In this document: one piece after another, positions 51,370-60,818 of the stretch
Position numbering within the stretch: the stretch's first letter is position 1
Layout of the letters: each line of letters starts with the position of its first letter
Source of the DNA: Microbacterium hydrocarbonoxydans
GTDB taxonomy: Bacteria; Actinomycetota; Actinomycetes; Actinomycetales; Microbacteriaceae
NCBI RefSeq assembly: GCF_011752045.1
Contig: NZ_JAAKXW010000003.1
Location: forward strand, 434,001-498,000
Length of the DNA: 64,000 bases
Direction of reading: 5' to 3'
Made by a program: the position numbers and the translations under genes
The notes under the pieces: generated by a model
Seen by the model: only the letters and a program-made list of their open reading frames with translations
Told to the model about the DNA's origin: nothing
Databases searched by the model: none

Positions 51370-54335
51370 CAGACGTTCACCCCCCGCCAGTGCCGGGGCT
51401 CGTCGCCTGCGCGGAGCATCTGGGTCTGCCGGTCGACCTCGGCGCCGAGGCTGCGCAGCACGTCGAGGACGAGGCCGATGACCACGAGGTAGACGCCGAC
51501 GTCGAAGATCGTCGAGGTGACGAACTCCATGTGCCCGATGCCGGGGACCTCCCACTCCCAGAAGCTGCTGGTGAGCGGGGCGAGCCCGAAGAAGAGCGGC
51601 ACGACGGCGGCTCCAACGGCGAGGATGAGACCGGCGCCGAGGAGGCGGCCGGCATCCGTGGGGGCGGCGGCGCCGAGCTCCCAGCGCCCTCCGGCGATGT
51701 ACCGCATGACGAGGGCCATGCCGGCGACGAGGCCGCCGGCGAAGCCGCCGCCGGGGAGGTTGTGGCCGGAGAACAGCAGGAAGATCGACACCACGATGAT
51801 GGTGTGGAAGAGGATGCGGACGATCACCTCGAGCAGGATCGACCGGTTCTCGGGCTTCATCCGCTGACCTCCGACGAGCCAGGCGCGCGGGCTGCTCCGG
51901 TTCTCCGAGGTCTGGAAGCGGACGCCGTCGGTGGTCTCCACCAGGGGGCGGCCGCGGGTGGCCCTCCTCGCGGTCTTCGGGAGGGTGCGCGTCGCGGCGA
52001 GCAGGTCGGCGCGATGGGTGACGAACACGAGTGAGGCGACGCCGGTCGCGGCGAGCACCAGCACCGAGAGCTCCCCCATGGTGTCCCAGCCGCGCAAGTC
52101 GACGAGCGCGACGTTCACGACGTTCTTGCCGTGGCCCAGTTCGTACGCGAGCTTCGGGAAGGCGGCCGAGATCGGATCCGCGATGCGCGACTGCGTCGCC
52201 ACGACCGCGACGAGCGCCATCGTCAGGCCGACGCCGATGCCGAGCAGCGCGCGCGGGATGCGGCCTACCGAGGCGTTGTGCTCGCCCATCCGCGCCGGGA
52301 GGCGGCGCAGCACGAGGGCGAAGGTCACCATGGTGACGGTCTCGACGAGGATCTGCGTGAGAGCGAGGTCGGGAGCGCCGCTCGTCGCGAACAGCACGAC
52401 CATGCCGAGCCCCGTCACGGAGACGAGGACGACGCCCGTGTAGCGCTTCTGCGCACGCACCGCGAACACGGCAGCCGCCGCCATCAGCGGGGCGACGGCG
52501 ACCTGCGCGGGCGTGTGCCACGCGGAGAGCTCGTAGCGGTCGACATCGCCGGCGAGCAGCGCCGTGATCTCGGCGGCGACGAAGACCACGAAGATCGTGC
52601 CGACGTACACGGGAAGGGATCCGCGCTGGGTGAGGGTCGTGCTGAGCACGGAGAGCCGGTCGACCCCGCGGACCACGAGGTAGTAGACGTCGGCGGCGGT
52701 GAACGGGATGAGCCGCGGCCTGGTGTCCCAGCCGGTGCGCCGGGTGAGCAGGAACAGGGAGACGCCGAGGAGGATCGACAGGATCGAGATGCCGAGCGCG
52801 GGCTCGAGACCGTGCCAGAGCGCGAGGTGCCCCGGCCCCTCGGTGGCCGCTCCCGCGTGATCGAGTCCCGGCGCTGCGGTGAGGGCGTATCCCTGCAGGG
52901 CGACGTCGAGGGCGGGGGCGCCGATCCCCAGCGCGATCGTGCCGCCGGCGAGCAGGATCGGCGTGGCGATGAAGCCGACGGGGGGATCGGGCCAGACGGT
53001 CTCCGGCATCCGGTCGCCGCGCTCGTCGCGCTTGGTCCAGAATGCGCCCCAGAGGAAGCGCGCGCCGTATGCCGCAGTGAGCATGGATCCGAGGCCGACG
53101 CCGAGGACCGCGATGAGGCCCCAGGCCGAGCCGCCCTGCGCGTCGTCGAGGAGCGCGGTGAGCGTGGACTCCTTGGCGACGAAGCCGAGCGTCGGGGCGA
53201 TGCCCATCATCGAGGCGACGGAGATGAATGCCGCCGTCGCCATGATGGGCGCCTGCCTGCCGACTCCGGACAGCTCGGTGATGTCGCGCGTGGACAGCTG
53301 CCGGTCGATCACGCCGACGATGAGGAACAGCGCCGACTTGAAGAGCGCATGCCCGATCACGAGCGCCACGCCGGCGAGGGCTGCCGCCTGCGTGCCGTAG
53401 CCCACGACCACGGCGAAGAACCCGAGCTGGCTCACGGTGCCGAAGGCGAGGATGCGCTTGAGGTCGGTCTCGCGCAGGGCCTGGATGCCGCCCAGCAGCA
53501 TCGTGAAGACACCGAGGGAGATGACGATCGCGCGCCAGGGACCGCTGAACGCGAAGATCGGGGCGAACCGGGCGATGAGGTAGATGCCGGCCTTCACCAT
53601 GGCTGCGGCGTGCAGGTATGCGCTCACCGGTGTCGGAGCGGCCATGGCGCCCGGCAGCCAGAAGTGGAACGGGAAGAGCGCCGACTTGCTGATCGCGCCC
53701 ACGAGCAGCATCACGATCGCCGCGTCGACGACCGGTCCCTCTGGAGCCAGCTCGAGGATCTCCCGGATGCTCGAGGTGCCGGAATCCACCACCAGCAGGA
53801 CGACGCCCACGAACATGACGAGCCCGCCGAGCGTGGTCACCAGGAGCGCCTGCAGCGCTGCACGACGGCTGGCGGCGCGACGGCGGTAGTGGCCGATCAG
53901 GAGGTACGAGAGGATGCTCGTCACCTCCCAGAACATGACGAGCATCACGAGGTCGTCGGTCAGCACCAGTCCGTACATCGCGCCGGCGAAGCCGAGGAGG
54001 ACACCGGCGAACTGACCGATCCCGGCGGAGCCGTCGTGGAAGTACCAGCGGCAGTACAGGAGGACGAGGGCGCCGACGCCGGTGACGATGAGAGTCATCA
54101 CCCAGCCCAGCACGTCCATGTGCATGGACAGGTTCAGTCCGAGCTGCGGGATCCAGGCGACCGACTCGAACGGCGAGGTCCGTGGACCGAGGACCTGGGG
54201 CGTGAGTGCGAGAGCGTGGACGAATGCCGCTCCGGGAATGAGCGCGGCGACGGCGAACGCCCGCGCCCCCAGCCAGTGCACGACGACCAGCATCAGAAGC
54301 GATCCGAGGAGGAACACCACGAGGAGGGTCAGCAT
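51369..54335 (-). CDS. mrpA: fused Na+/H+ antiporter subunit MrpA-MrpB
   Basis: 988 residues. The MrpA part (about 1-825) has FWEVTSILSYLLIGHY, SKSALFPFHFWLPGAMAAPT, SAYLHAAAMVKAGIYL and the extra C-terminal helices of MrpA. From Met826 (MKPENRSILLEVIVR) to the end it is a complete MrpB with HNLPGGGFAGGLVAGMAL. No separate mrpB exists, so the operon is AB-C-D-E-F-G and complete. GGAGG precedes the ATG at a normal distance. The complex exports Na+ in exchange for H+ and supports pH and salt tolerance. Confidence 0.95.
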   Translation of the reverse strand: MLTLLVVFLLGSLLMLVVVHWLGARAFAVAALIPGAAFVHALALTPQVLGPRTSPFESVAWIPQLGLNLSMHMDVLGWVMTLIVTGVGALVLLYCRWYFHDGSAGIGQFAGVLLGFAGAMYGLVLTDDLVMLVMFWEVTSILSYLLIGHYRRRAASRRAALQALLVTTLGGLVMFVGVVLLVVDSGTSSIREILELAPEGPVVDAAIVMLLVGAISKSALFPFHFWLPGAMAAPTPVSAYLHAAAMVKAGIYLIARFAPIFAFSGPWRAIVISLGVFTMLLGGIQALRETDLKRILAFGTVSQLGFFAVVVGYGTQAAALAGVALVIGHALFKSALFLIVGVIDRQLSTRDITELSGVGRQAPIMATAAFISVASMMGIAPTLGFVAKESTLTALLDDAQGGSAWGLIAVLGVGLGSMLTAAYGARFLWGAFWTKRDERGDRMPETVWPDPPVGFIATPILLAGGTIALGIGAPALDVALQGYALTAAPGLDHAGAATEGPGHLALWHGLEPALGISILSILLGVSLFLLTRRTGWDTRPRLIPFTAADVYYLVVRGVDRLSVLSTTLTQRGSLPVYVGTIFVVFVAAEITALLAGDVDRYELSAWHTPAQVAVAPLMAAAAVFAVRAQKRYTGVVLVSVTGLGMVVLFATSGAPDLALTQILVETVTMVTFALVLRRLPARMGEHNASVGRIPRALLGIGVGLTMALVAVVATQSRIADPISAAFPKLAYELGHGKNVVNVALVDLRGWDTMGELSVLVLAATGVASLVFVTHRADLLAATRTLPKTARRATRGRPLVETTDGVRFQTSENRSSPRAWLVGGQRMKPENRSILLEVIVRILFHTIIVVSIFLLFSGHNLPGGGFAGGLVAGMALVMRYIAGGRWELGAAAPTDAGRLLGAGLILAVGAAVVPLFFGLAPLTSSFWEWEVPGIGHMEFVTSTIFDVGVYLVVIGLVLDVLRSLGAEVDRQTQMLRAGDEPRHWRGVNV
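51858..51872 (-). promoter_or_regulatory. internal ribosome-binding site and ATG at the MrpA-MrpB junction
   Basis: On the minus strand GGAGGT, 6 nt and ATG occur in frame exactly at the first codon of the MrpB part. Such spacing is ideal for translation initiation, so free MrpB could also be made. Confidence 0.5.
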
Positions 54336-54435
54336 ATGCGCGGCTCCCTCGGGGCTCGTCGGCCTTGCGGCTCAGGCGGGCGGGTGTCCGCTCAGTTTAC
54401 CGGGCGCACAGGCGGCCCCGTGCGAGAGTGGTCCC

Positions 54436-55935
54436 ATGCAGCGCACCTGGGTGCGGGAGACCGCGGGATGGCTCGGCGCCGGGGCCCTCGCGGTGATCGT
54501 CGCGGCGCAGGTCGCCTCCACCGCGCGCGCGGAGCTGCTGTTCCGCGACGGGGACTCCCTCGTCGTGGCCCTCTTCGCGGATTCGGTGCTCTCCGCAGCG
54601 CCGCTGGACTGGGCGATGTCGAGCGTCCTGTTCCTGCCGGAGACGGCCGTGTTCGCCGCCCTCGACGCCGTGCTGCCGCTCGACCTGAACAGCCTGCTCG
54701 CGGTCTGCGCCGTCGTGAACCTGATGGCCGTGTACGGCGCGCTGCGACTGGCGGCCGGGCGCCGGAGGTCGGGCGCGGCCCCGGTCGCCTGGGCTCTGAT
54801 CGCCACAGCCGCCTTCGGCGCGCTCGCCATGACGGAGGCGTCGCCCTCCCGCGACGCCCTCGAACTGGCGTCACTGCAGCTCACCACCACCTACTACTCC
54901 GCCACGGTGGTGGCCGTGATCGCGGCCGTCGGCCTGACCCGGCGCGCGCTGGATGCGGATCGCCGTCCTGTTGCCGCATTCGCCGGGCTCGGCGTCGTCG
55001 CCGCGGCATCCGCCCTCACGAACCCGCTCTTCGCGGCCTGGGCGACCGTGCCTCTCACCCTGCTCCTGCTCCTCGCACTGCGCGACGTGGAACGCAGGGG
55101 CCGGGTCCTGATGCTCCTGGCCCTCCTCCTCACCGGCACGGGTCTCGGCCTCCTCGTTCGCATTCCGTTCTCGGCATGGATCGCGAACGCGGGCGTCGGA
55201 TACGCCCGGCCCGCCGAGTGGATGCAGGCGCTGGGCTACTACGGCGGGCTCCTCGCCGAACGGCTCTCCGCGCCGCTCGGCGTCGTCAGCGCTCTCCTGA
55301 CACTGGCTCTCCTCGCCCTGGCGATACGGAACACGGCCCGAGCGCGGGGGCAGGGCGCCCGCCTGGTCGCCGCCGCGGGGTGGATGCTGCCGCTGCTCGT
55401 CGTGATCGGAGGGATCGCCCTGGGCACGCATGCGGCGCGCTATCTGCAGCCCGTCGCCTTCGCTCCCCTGCTCGGCCTGGTCGCCCTGCCGCGCACTGCC
55501 GGCCTGCCGCGCCGCCTCGGCGTTCAGCTGGTCTCCGCCACGGCGGTCGTGCTGCTCGCCGCGGCATCCGTCAGCCTCCCCCGGCTGAGCGCGGCCGCCC
55601 AGGCTCCGGACCGCGACCTCGGCTGCGTGACCGACTGGGTGGAGGGTTCCGGCCGCATCGGTGCCGGGCAGTTCTGGACGGTGCGGCTGCCGAAGGCGCA
55701 CCTGGACGACTCCGCCCTGCTCGTGCAGGTCGATCACCGCCTGAACGCCTATGCCTGGCTGGTGAACCGCACCGATTTCGTCGTCGGCGAGGTGTCGTTC
55801 CTCGTCGAGGATGCGCAGACCGTGCCCTGGGACCTCCCGGTGTCCGCCGTCCCCGAGGAGATCGTCGACTGCGGGCGCTACCGGATCCTGGACTTCGGCG
55901 CGCAGCGTCTCCCGCTCGGCCCGCAGCGCAGCTGA
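54436..55935 (+). CDS. polytopic membrane protein, GT-C-like layout
   Basis: 499 residues, about nine to ten membrane helices and a C-terminal outside domain of about 110 residues (after LSAAAQAPDRDLGC). FRDGDSLVVALFAD lies in the first loop and resembles the acidic first loop of GT-C glycosyltransferases, but no full motif can be claimed. Family not recognised. Divergent from mrpA. Confidence 0.7.
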   Translation: MQRTWVRETAGWLGAGALAVIVAAQVASTARAELLFRDGDSLVVALFADSVLSAAPLDWAMSSVLFLPETAVFAALDAVLPLDLNSLLAVCAVVNLMAVYGALRLAAGRRRSGAAPVAWALIATAAFGALAMTEASPSRDALELASLQLTTTYYSATVVAVIAAVGLTRRALDADRRPVAAFAGLGVVAAASALTNPLFAAWATVPLTLLLLLALRDVERRGRVLMLLALLLTGTGLGLLVRIPFSAWIANAGVGYARPAEWMQALGYYGGLLAERLSAPLGVVSALLTLALLALAIRNTARARGQGARLVAAAGWMLPLLVVIGGIALGTHAARYLQPVAFAPLLGLVALPRTAGLPRRLGVQLVSATAVVLLAAASVSLPRLSAAAQAPDRDLGCVTDWVEGSGRIGAGQFWTVRLPKAHLDDSALLVQVDHRLNAYAWLVNRTDFVVGEVSFLVEDAQTVPWDLPVSAVPEEIVDCGRYRILDFGAQRLPLGPQRS

Positions 55936-55950
55936 GGGCACTGCGGGCGG

Positions 55951-57015
55951 TCAGCGCGCGGGCGGCGCCGTGGTCGTCCCCTGGCGGAACCGGCAGGTGA
56001 GGTGCTGGGTGAGGCCCTGCTCTCCGCGCAGCATCCGCGCCACCTGCTCCCCCGCGGCCCTGCCCTTCTCGACCGCGGGCTGCACGCTGGTGGTGAGCAC
56101 CGGGCCGCCGAGTCCGTCCACGGCGATGCCGTCGAAGCCAGCCACGGAGAGGTCCTCCGGAACCCGCAGCCCCAGCTCTTCGGCGGCCCGGATCACGCCG
56201 ACGGCGAGCAGATCGCTCTGCGCGAGGACCGCGGTGGGGCGGTGAGCGGCGTCGGCGAGCAGCATCCGTCCGACCAGGAGACCCTCGTCGATGAGGCTGC
56301 CGGATGCCGAGATCGCCGGCGCATCGGGGAAGACGGAGCGCATGCCCTCGAGGCGGTCGATGGTGACGTCGACGGTCGCGGAGGCGATGCGCGCCGGCGT
56401 GACCGGCAGCCGATCGCGCGTCGTGTCCAGCGGCAGCGTGACGAGAGCGACGTCGGTGTGCCCGAGTTCCCGCACGTGGCGCGCCACGTCGGCGGCGGCC
56501 GCGGCGTTGTCGAGGGTGATCCGCGGGACCCCCTCCCCCGCATCTCCTTCGATGACGACGACGGGAAGACCCCTCCCGCGCACGATCTCGAGGGAGGAGC
56601 GGGTGCGCCCGGAGCATCCGATCAGCACCACGGCGTCGACCGGAGCGTTCGCGAGCGCGGTGCCGTCGCTCTCCGCCGGGTCATCGCGCATCAGCAGGAT
56701 GCCGGCGCTGAGATCGGCGAGGCCGTCGGTGAGCCCGTCCATCATCGCGGTGGTGACCGGGTCGAGGAACGCCGCACGCAGATGCCCCTCGAGCACCACA
56801 GCGACGATTCCGCTGCGTCCGCGGCGGAGCGAGGCGGCGCGCGGATCGGGCCCCGCATAGCCGAGCGCCGCGGCCGCGGCGAGCACGCGCTCACGCGTCG
56901 CCGGGGCGACCTTGGCCTTTCCGCTGAACACGACCGAGGCCGTGGAGGTCGCCACGCCGGCTTCGCGCGCGACGTCGGCGATCGTCGCCCGGCGCGAGGT
57001 CTCCTGACTGCTCAT
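55951..57015 (-). CDS. LacI-family regulator
   Basis: 354 residues. The HTH TIADVAREAGVATSTASVVF and hinge are at the N-terminus, followed by a sugar-binding periplasmic-type core. TATCCT lies 6 nt before the ATG (leaderless). A perfect TCGAATCGATTCGA palindrome lies in the 59-nt gap to the divergent MFS gene, so it likely controls that transporter and itself. Confidence 0.95.
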   Translation of the reverse strand: MSSQETSRRATIADVAREAGVATSTASVVFSGKAKVAPATRERVLAAAAALGYAGPDPRAASLRRGRSGIVAVVLEGHLRAAFLDPVTTAMMDGLTDGLADLSAGILLMRDDPAESDGTALANAPVDAVVLIGCSGRTRSSLEIVRGRGLPVVVIEGDAGEGVPRITLDNAAAAADVARHVRELGHTDVALVTLPLDTTRDRLPVTPARIASATVDVTIDRLEGMRSVFPDAPAISASGSLIDEGLLVGRMLLADAAHRPTAVLAQSDLLAVGVIRAAEELGLRVPEDLSVAGFDGIAVDGLGGPVLTTSVQPAVEKGRAAGEQVARMLRGEQGLTQHLTCRFRQGTTTAPPAR

Positions 57016-57021
57016 ACTCCG

Positions 57022-57027
57022 AGGATA
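57022..57027 (-). promoter_or_regulatory. -10 box of leaderless lacI-type gene
   Basis: TATCCT on the minus strand, 6 nt before the ATG. Confidence 0.5.
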
Positions 57028-57047
57028 GCTCCCCGGGTTTCGAAGGC

Positions 57048-57061
57048 TCGAATCGATTCGA
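57048..57061. promoter_or_regulatory. LacI-type operator
   Basis: TCGAATCGATTCGA is a perfect 14-bp palindrome with the central CG typical of LacI/GalR operators. It abuts the -10 box of the MFS gene. Confidence 0.7.
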
Positions 57062-57067
57062 TAGGCT
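57062..57067 (+). promoter_or_regulatory. -10 box of the MFS sugar transporter gene
   Basis: TAGGCT, 7 nt before the ATG and directly after the operator. Confidence 0.5.
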
Positions 57068-57074
57068 GTGCCGC

Positions 57075-58301
57075 ATGGACACCGCCCTGACCCGCTCCCA
57101 GTTCGTGCGCTGGCGCATCGCCATCTTCGCGATCTTCCTCGCCAGCGGTCTCTCGGTCGCGACCTGGGCCTCGCGCGTACCCGACATCAAGGCGGGCCTC
57201 GGCGTCGACAACGCTCAGATGGGTCTGCTGCTGCTCGGCATGGGCATCTCGTCGATCCTCGGCATCTCCACGAGTCCGGCGGTGATGGCCCGGACCGGCG
57301 CGCGGCTCGGGATGCTCATCACGATGCTGTGCTTCGGCGCCGGCGTCGCGCTGATCGGCATCGGCACCGACGTCCTCGGCTCGCTGCCCGTGGTGGTCGT
57401 CGGCATGGTGCTGTTCGGCCTCGGCAACGGCTCTGTCGACGTCATGATGAACGTCGAGGCGACCGCCATCGAGCAGCAGATGGGCAAGACGATCCTGCCG
57501 GTGTTCCACGCCTTCTTCAGCTTCGGCACCGTGATCGGCGCCGGCGCCGGCGCCCTGCTCGTGCAGCTCGGCGCCGACGTCGCCGGGCACACCCTTCTCA
57601 TCGCCGCCGTCATCGCGGTCGCCGCGGTCGCCTGCTGGGCGAACGTGCCGAACCGCGAGGCGGCCCTCGACCCGGAGCCGCACGAGAAGCCGCACTGGCG
57701 CGAGCGGATGCACGTCGCCCTGGAGGCCTGGCGCGAGCCCCGCACCTACGCGCTCGGCGTCGTGATGCTCGGCATGTCCTTCGCCGAGGGCGGCGCGAAC
57801 GACTGGCTGGCGCTCGGCGTCTCCGAGGACCACGGCGCGGGTCCCGTCGCGGGCGCCGCCGCCCTCGCCACCTTCTCCGTCGCGATGACGGTCGTGCGCC
57901 TGTTCGGCGGGCCGCTGGTCGATCGGTTCGGCCGCGTCATCGTGCTCCGCATCCTGTCCGTCACCGCGGCCGCCGGCATCCTGCTGTTCATCCTCGCGCC
58001 GAGCACTCCCCTGGTCTTCGTCGGCGCCGCGCTCTGGGGCATCGGCGCCTCCCTCGGCTTCCCGCTCGGCATGTCGGCCGCCGCCGACGACCCGGCGAAG
58101 GCCGCCGCCCGGGTGAGCGCGGCCGCGACGATCGGCTACATCGCCTTCCTCGGCGGGCCGCCCGTGCTGGGCTTCATCAGCGAGCACATCGGGCTGCTGA
58201 ACACGCTGTACATCCTCGTGGTGCTCGCTGCGCTCTCCGGGTTGTTCTCGGCGGCGGCGCGGCCTCTCCGTGCGGACGAGATGGCCCCCGCGACGAAGTA
58301 G
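57075..58301 (+). CDS. MFS sugar transporter (FucP/YbjJ-like)
   Basis: 408 residues, 12 membrane helices. The N-terminus FLASGLSVATWASRVPDIKAGL and the FGLGNGSVDVMMNVEA stretch are typical of the YbjJ/FucP-type group. The charged loop between helices 6 and 7 is DPEPHEKPHWRERMHV. Control by a LacI protein supports a sugar substrate, not identified. The nucS gene starts 10 nt later. Confidence 0.88.
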   Translation: MDTALTRSQFVRWRIAIFAIFLASGLSVATWASRVPDIKAGLGVDNAQMGLLLLGMGISSILGISTSPAVMARTGARLGMLITMLCFGAGVALIGIGTDVLGSLPVVVVGMVLFGLGNGSVDVMMNVEATAIEQQMGKTILPVFHAFFSFGTVIGAGAGALLVQLGADVAGHTLLIAAVIAVAAVACWANVPNREAALDPEPHEKPHWRERMHVALEAWREPRTYALGVVMLGMSFAEGGANDWLALGVSEDHGAGPVAGAAALATFSVAMTVVRLFGGPLVDRFGRVIVLRILSVTAAAGILLFILAPSTPLVFVGAALWGIGASLGFPLGMSAAADDPAKAAARVSAAATIGYIAFLGGPPVLGFISEHIGLLNTLYILVVLAALSGLFSAAARPLRADEMAPATK

Positions 58302-58304
58302 GCT
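58299..58304 (+). promoter_or_regulatory. -10 box of leaderless nucS
   Basis: TAGGCT, whose first three bases are the stop codon of the MFS gene; 6 nt to the GTG. Confidence 0.45.
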
Positions 58305-58310
58305 CGTCGG

Positions 58311-59006
58311 GTGCGTCTCGTCATCGCCCGCTGCTCCGTCGACTACACCGGTCGGCTCAACGCCCATCTCCCGCTCGCCACGCGCTTGCTCGTGCACAAG
58401 GGGGACGGGAGCCTGCTCGTGCACTCCGACGGCGGCAGCTACAAGCCGCTGAACTGGATGAGCCCGCCGTGCTCCCTGAACACCGAGGAGCCCGGCGAGG
58501 AGGAGGCCGGCGCCGGAGTCATCGACGTCTGGCGCGTCACCCACAAGAAGACCGGCGACGCCCTGCGCGTGCAGATCTACGAGATCATCCACGACTCGAA
58601 CCACGACCTCGGGATCGACCCCGGCCTGCAGAAGGACGGCGTCGAGGCCGACCTGCAGCGCCTGCTCGCCGAGCAGGTGGAGCTCATCGCCGACGGCGCG
58701 ACGCTGGTGCGCCGCGAGTACCCGACGGCGATCGGGCCGGTCGACCTGCTGGTGCGGGATGCCGACGGCGCGGCGATCGCCGTCGAGGTGAAGCGCCGCG
58801 GCGACATCGACGGCGTCGAGCAGCTCACCCGCTACCTCGAGCTGCTCGGCCGCGATCCGCACCTCTCCCCCGTTCAGGGCGTGTTCGCCGCGCAGGAGAT
58901 CAAGCCGCAGGCCCGCGTGCTCGCCGAGGACCGCGGCATCCGCTGCCTGGTGCTCGACTACGACGACATGAAGGGCATCGAGTCGGGAGCCCCGCGCCTG
59001 TTCTGA
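58311..59006 (+). CDS. nucS: mismatch endonuclease NucS/EndoMS
   Basis: 231 residues, normal length. The N-terminal dimerisation/DNA-binding half ([25 protein letters not shown]) is followed by a PD-(D/E)xK nuclease domain: [14 protein letters not shown] supplies the Asp and [13 protein letters not shown] the Glu-x-Lys. NucS cuts both strands at mismatches and replaces MutSL in many actinobacteria; it usually works with the beta clamp. GTG start. It has its own -10 box but may also be read through from the sugar transporter gene. Confidence 0.95.
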   Translation: MRLVIARCSVDYTGRLNAHLPLATRLLVHKGDGSLLVHSDGGSYKPLNWMSPPCSLNTEEPGEEEAGAGVIDVWRVTHKKTGDALRVQIYEIIHDSNHDLGIDPGLQKDGVEADLQRLLAEQVELIADGATLVRREYPTAIGPVDLLVRDADGAAIAVEVKRRGDIDGVEQLTRYLELLGRDPHLSPVQGVFAAQEIKPQARVLAEDRGIRCLVLDYDDMKGIESGAPRLF

Positions 59007-59082
59007 CGATCATCCGCGCGGTGTATCGCGATCACCCCGCAGGCGGATGACCCGCCCCGGCCCCGCGGAGGAGGCTGGGGGC

Positions 59083-59532
59083 ATGAACACGCGTCCCGTC
59101 GTCCGAGCCGTCGCGCTCGGCGCCCTCGTCATCCCCACGGCCCTCCTCGCCACCGGCTGCACAGGCCTCTACAACCAGATCGTGCACAAGGAGGTGGACC
59201 TCACGTTCGAGGACCGTCAGGCGCTCGAAGACGGCTGGGACAGGGATGCCGCGTGGGTGCCGGCCGATGCGACCGGCATCACCGGCACCGCGTCGACGGA
59301 TTCCGCCGTCGCCGCGATCCTGCTGCGCAGCGACGAGGAGCTCGATCCGGCCGTCTGCGCCGAGACGGCCCGCGCGTCGGCCCCGGTGTACGCGCTCGAC
59401 GGGGCGCCCGACGTCTTCGCGATGGACACCGTCTACGCGTGCGGCGACTGGACCGTGGTCGCCGCCGACGACGGCTGGCTCGGCTGGACGCCGAGCAACC
59501 CCGCCGAGAAGGCGGCCTCTCCCGGGTCCTGA
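59083..59532 (+). CDS. small lipoprotein of unknown function
   Basis: 149 residues. The signal peptide ends in a lipobox LATGC (Cys26). The mature part of about 120 residues is acidic, with two further Cys (CAETARA and YACGDWTV) that could form a disulfide. GGAGGAGG lies 8 nt before the ATG, so this start is preferred over an upstream in-frame ATG. Not recognised. Confidence 0.75.
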   Translation: MNTRPVVRAVALGALVIPTALLATGCTGLYNQIVHKEVDLTFEDRQALEDGWDRDAAWVPADATGITGTASTDSAVAAILLRSDEELDPAVCAETARASAPVYALDGAPDVFAMDTVYACGDWTVVAADDGWLGWTPSNPAEKAASPGS

Positions 59533-59562
59533 CGCACGTCCGGAGGCGCCATCGCGCGACCA

Positions 59563-59568
59563 TAGGCT
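59563..59568 (+). promoter_or_regulatory. -10 box of the HAD phosphatase gene
   Basis: TAGGCT, 6 nt before the ATG. Confidence 0.45.
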
Positions 59569-59574
59569 GGAGGC

Positions 59575-60240
59575 ATGCCTGCATCCCCCTATTCCTGCGT
59601 GCTCTGGGACGTCGACGGAACGATCATCGATGCGTCGGTCGGCATCCTCCGCCGCCTGAACGTCGCGCTCACGCACTTCGGCCAGCCCGCGCCGACGCGC
59701 GCCGACCTCATCCACTGGATCGGGCCGCCCATGTTCCAGTCCTTCCAGGACCAGGCCGGGATGACGCCCGAGGAGGCCGCGGAGGCGGTGCGGTTCTATC
59801 GCACGCTCGGCAAGGCCGACGGCTACACCACCGACGTCAGCACGTACCCCGGCGTGCCGGAGATCATCCGCGACCTGCACGCCGCCGGCGTGCCGCAGGC
59901 GACCGCGAGCTCGAAGCCGGAGCTCCAGGTCGACGCCCTCGTCGACCACTTCGAGCTCCGCCCGTACTTCCTCGCCACGGCAGGGGCGACCCCGGACGAG
60001 TCGACGCTCGCCTCGAAGGCCGACATCATCGTCGAGGCGCTGCGGCGGCTGCGCGAGCGCGGCGCCGACACGTCCCGCCCGGTGCTCATCGGCGACCGTC
60101 ATCACGATGTGGACGGCGGACGAGCCAATGGCATCCCCGTCGTCTTCGTCGACTGGGGCTTCAGCGACGCGCATGAGGGCGATGCTGCCGCGTACCGGGT
60201 GTCATCCCCGGATGCGCTGCGCGCCCTACTCCTTAACTGA
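59575..60240 (+). CDS. HAD-family phosphatase (phosphoglycolate phosphatase-like)
   Basis: 221 residues. Motif I LWDVDGTIID carries the nucleophile Asp and the acid Asp; motif II is TASSKPELQ, with the Lys present; motif IV is GDRHHDVDG. The helical cap lies between (about 18-85), as in the Gph/PGMB subfamily. The substrate is unknown. Followed by a hairpin shared with the convergent cold-shock gene. Confidence 0.88.
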   Translation: MPASPYSCVLWDVDGTIIDASVGILRRLNVALTHFGQPAPTRADLIHWIGPPMFQSFQDQAGMTPEEAAEAVRFYRTLGKADGYTTDVSTYPGVPEIIRDLHAAGVPQATASSKPELQVDALVDHFELRPYFLATAGATPDESTLASKADIIVEALRRLRERGADTSRPVLIGDRHHDVDGGRANGIPVVFVDWGFSDAHEGDAAAYRVSSPDALRALLLN

Positions 60241-60275
60241 ATCCCCGATCAGGAGCGGTTTCGTCGACCGAAGCA

Positions 60276-60330
60276 CAGAACTCCCCGCCGGAGGCCGCGC
60301 GGAAGGCGGCTCCCGGTGCGGGGAGTTCTG
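60276..60330. terminator. 13-bp hairpin between convergent genes
   Basis: CAGAACTCCCCGC pairs with GCGGGGAGTTCTG across 29 nt. It lies 14 nt before the cold-shock stop and 36 nt after the HAD stop; it can end both transcripts. Confidence 0.65.
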
Positions 60331-60343
60331 GGGTCGTCCGCTC

Positions 60344-60550
60344 TCAGAGCGGACGGATGTTCTCGGCCTGCAGGCCCTTGGGGCCCTGCGCGACATCGAA
60401 CTCGACTCGCTGGTTCTCCTCGAGAGAGCGGTAGCCGGATGACTGGATGGCGGAGTAGTGCGCGAAGACGTCAGCGCCGCCGTCGTCGGGGGAGATGAAG
60501 CCGAAGCCCTTCTCCGAGTTGAACCACTTGACCGTGCCCTGGGTGCTCAT
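60344..60550 (-). CDS. cspA: cold-shock protein
   Basis: 68 residues, a single OB-fold. RNP1 is KGFGFI and RNP2 is [20 protein letters not shown] is the typical N-terminus. Binds single-stranded RNA and acts as an RNA chaperone. A leader of about 75 nt from the candidate promoter may carry cold-responsive structure. Confidence 0.96.
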   Translation of the reverse strand: MSTQGTVKWFNSEKGFGFISPDDGGADVFAHYSAIQSSGYRSLEENQRVEFDVAQGPKGLQAENIRPL

Positions 60551-60628
60551 TTACTGCCTGTTCTGCTGGAAAAGAAGCCGACGCAGGATGCACCGACATC
60601 GCTAACGCTAGTGGAGCAGGCCCCTGGC

Positions 60629-60637
60629 GGTATAGCA
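60629..60637 (-). promoter_or_regulatory. extended -10 promoter of cspA
   Basis: TGCTATACC on the minus strand is an extended -10 (TGn-TATACC). It gives a leader of roughly 70-75 nt, usual for cold-shock mRNAs. No clear -35. Confidence 0.4.
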
Positions 60638-60798
60638 GGTGTCAGCCCGTAACAGAAATGTTGCATGAGCGGCGGGCGGGCCCGGCGGCCGCGGACCCCG
60701 TCCGGAAAATGGTGTGGCCCTCACCGCGGGGGGAGCGATGAGGGCCGAAGACGACCGGAGGGTGCGTCAGGAACAGCATAACCCCTTCCTCAGACTTT

Positions 60799-60818
60799 TG
60801 TCCCCCTTTTGGGGGACA
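60799..60818. promoter_or_regulatory. TGTCCCCC-TTTT-GGGGGACA palindrome
   Basis: Eight-base arms flank TTTT, with TTTT before and TTTTT after, in an AT-rich block. It could be a terminator on the plus strand or an operator. No gene on the plus strand ends upstream, which favours a regulatory role. Confidence 0.45.
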
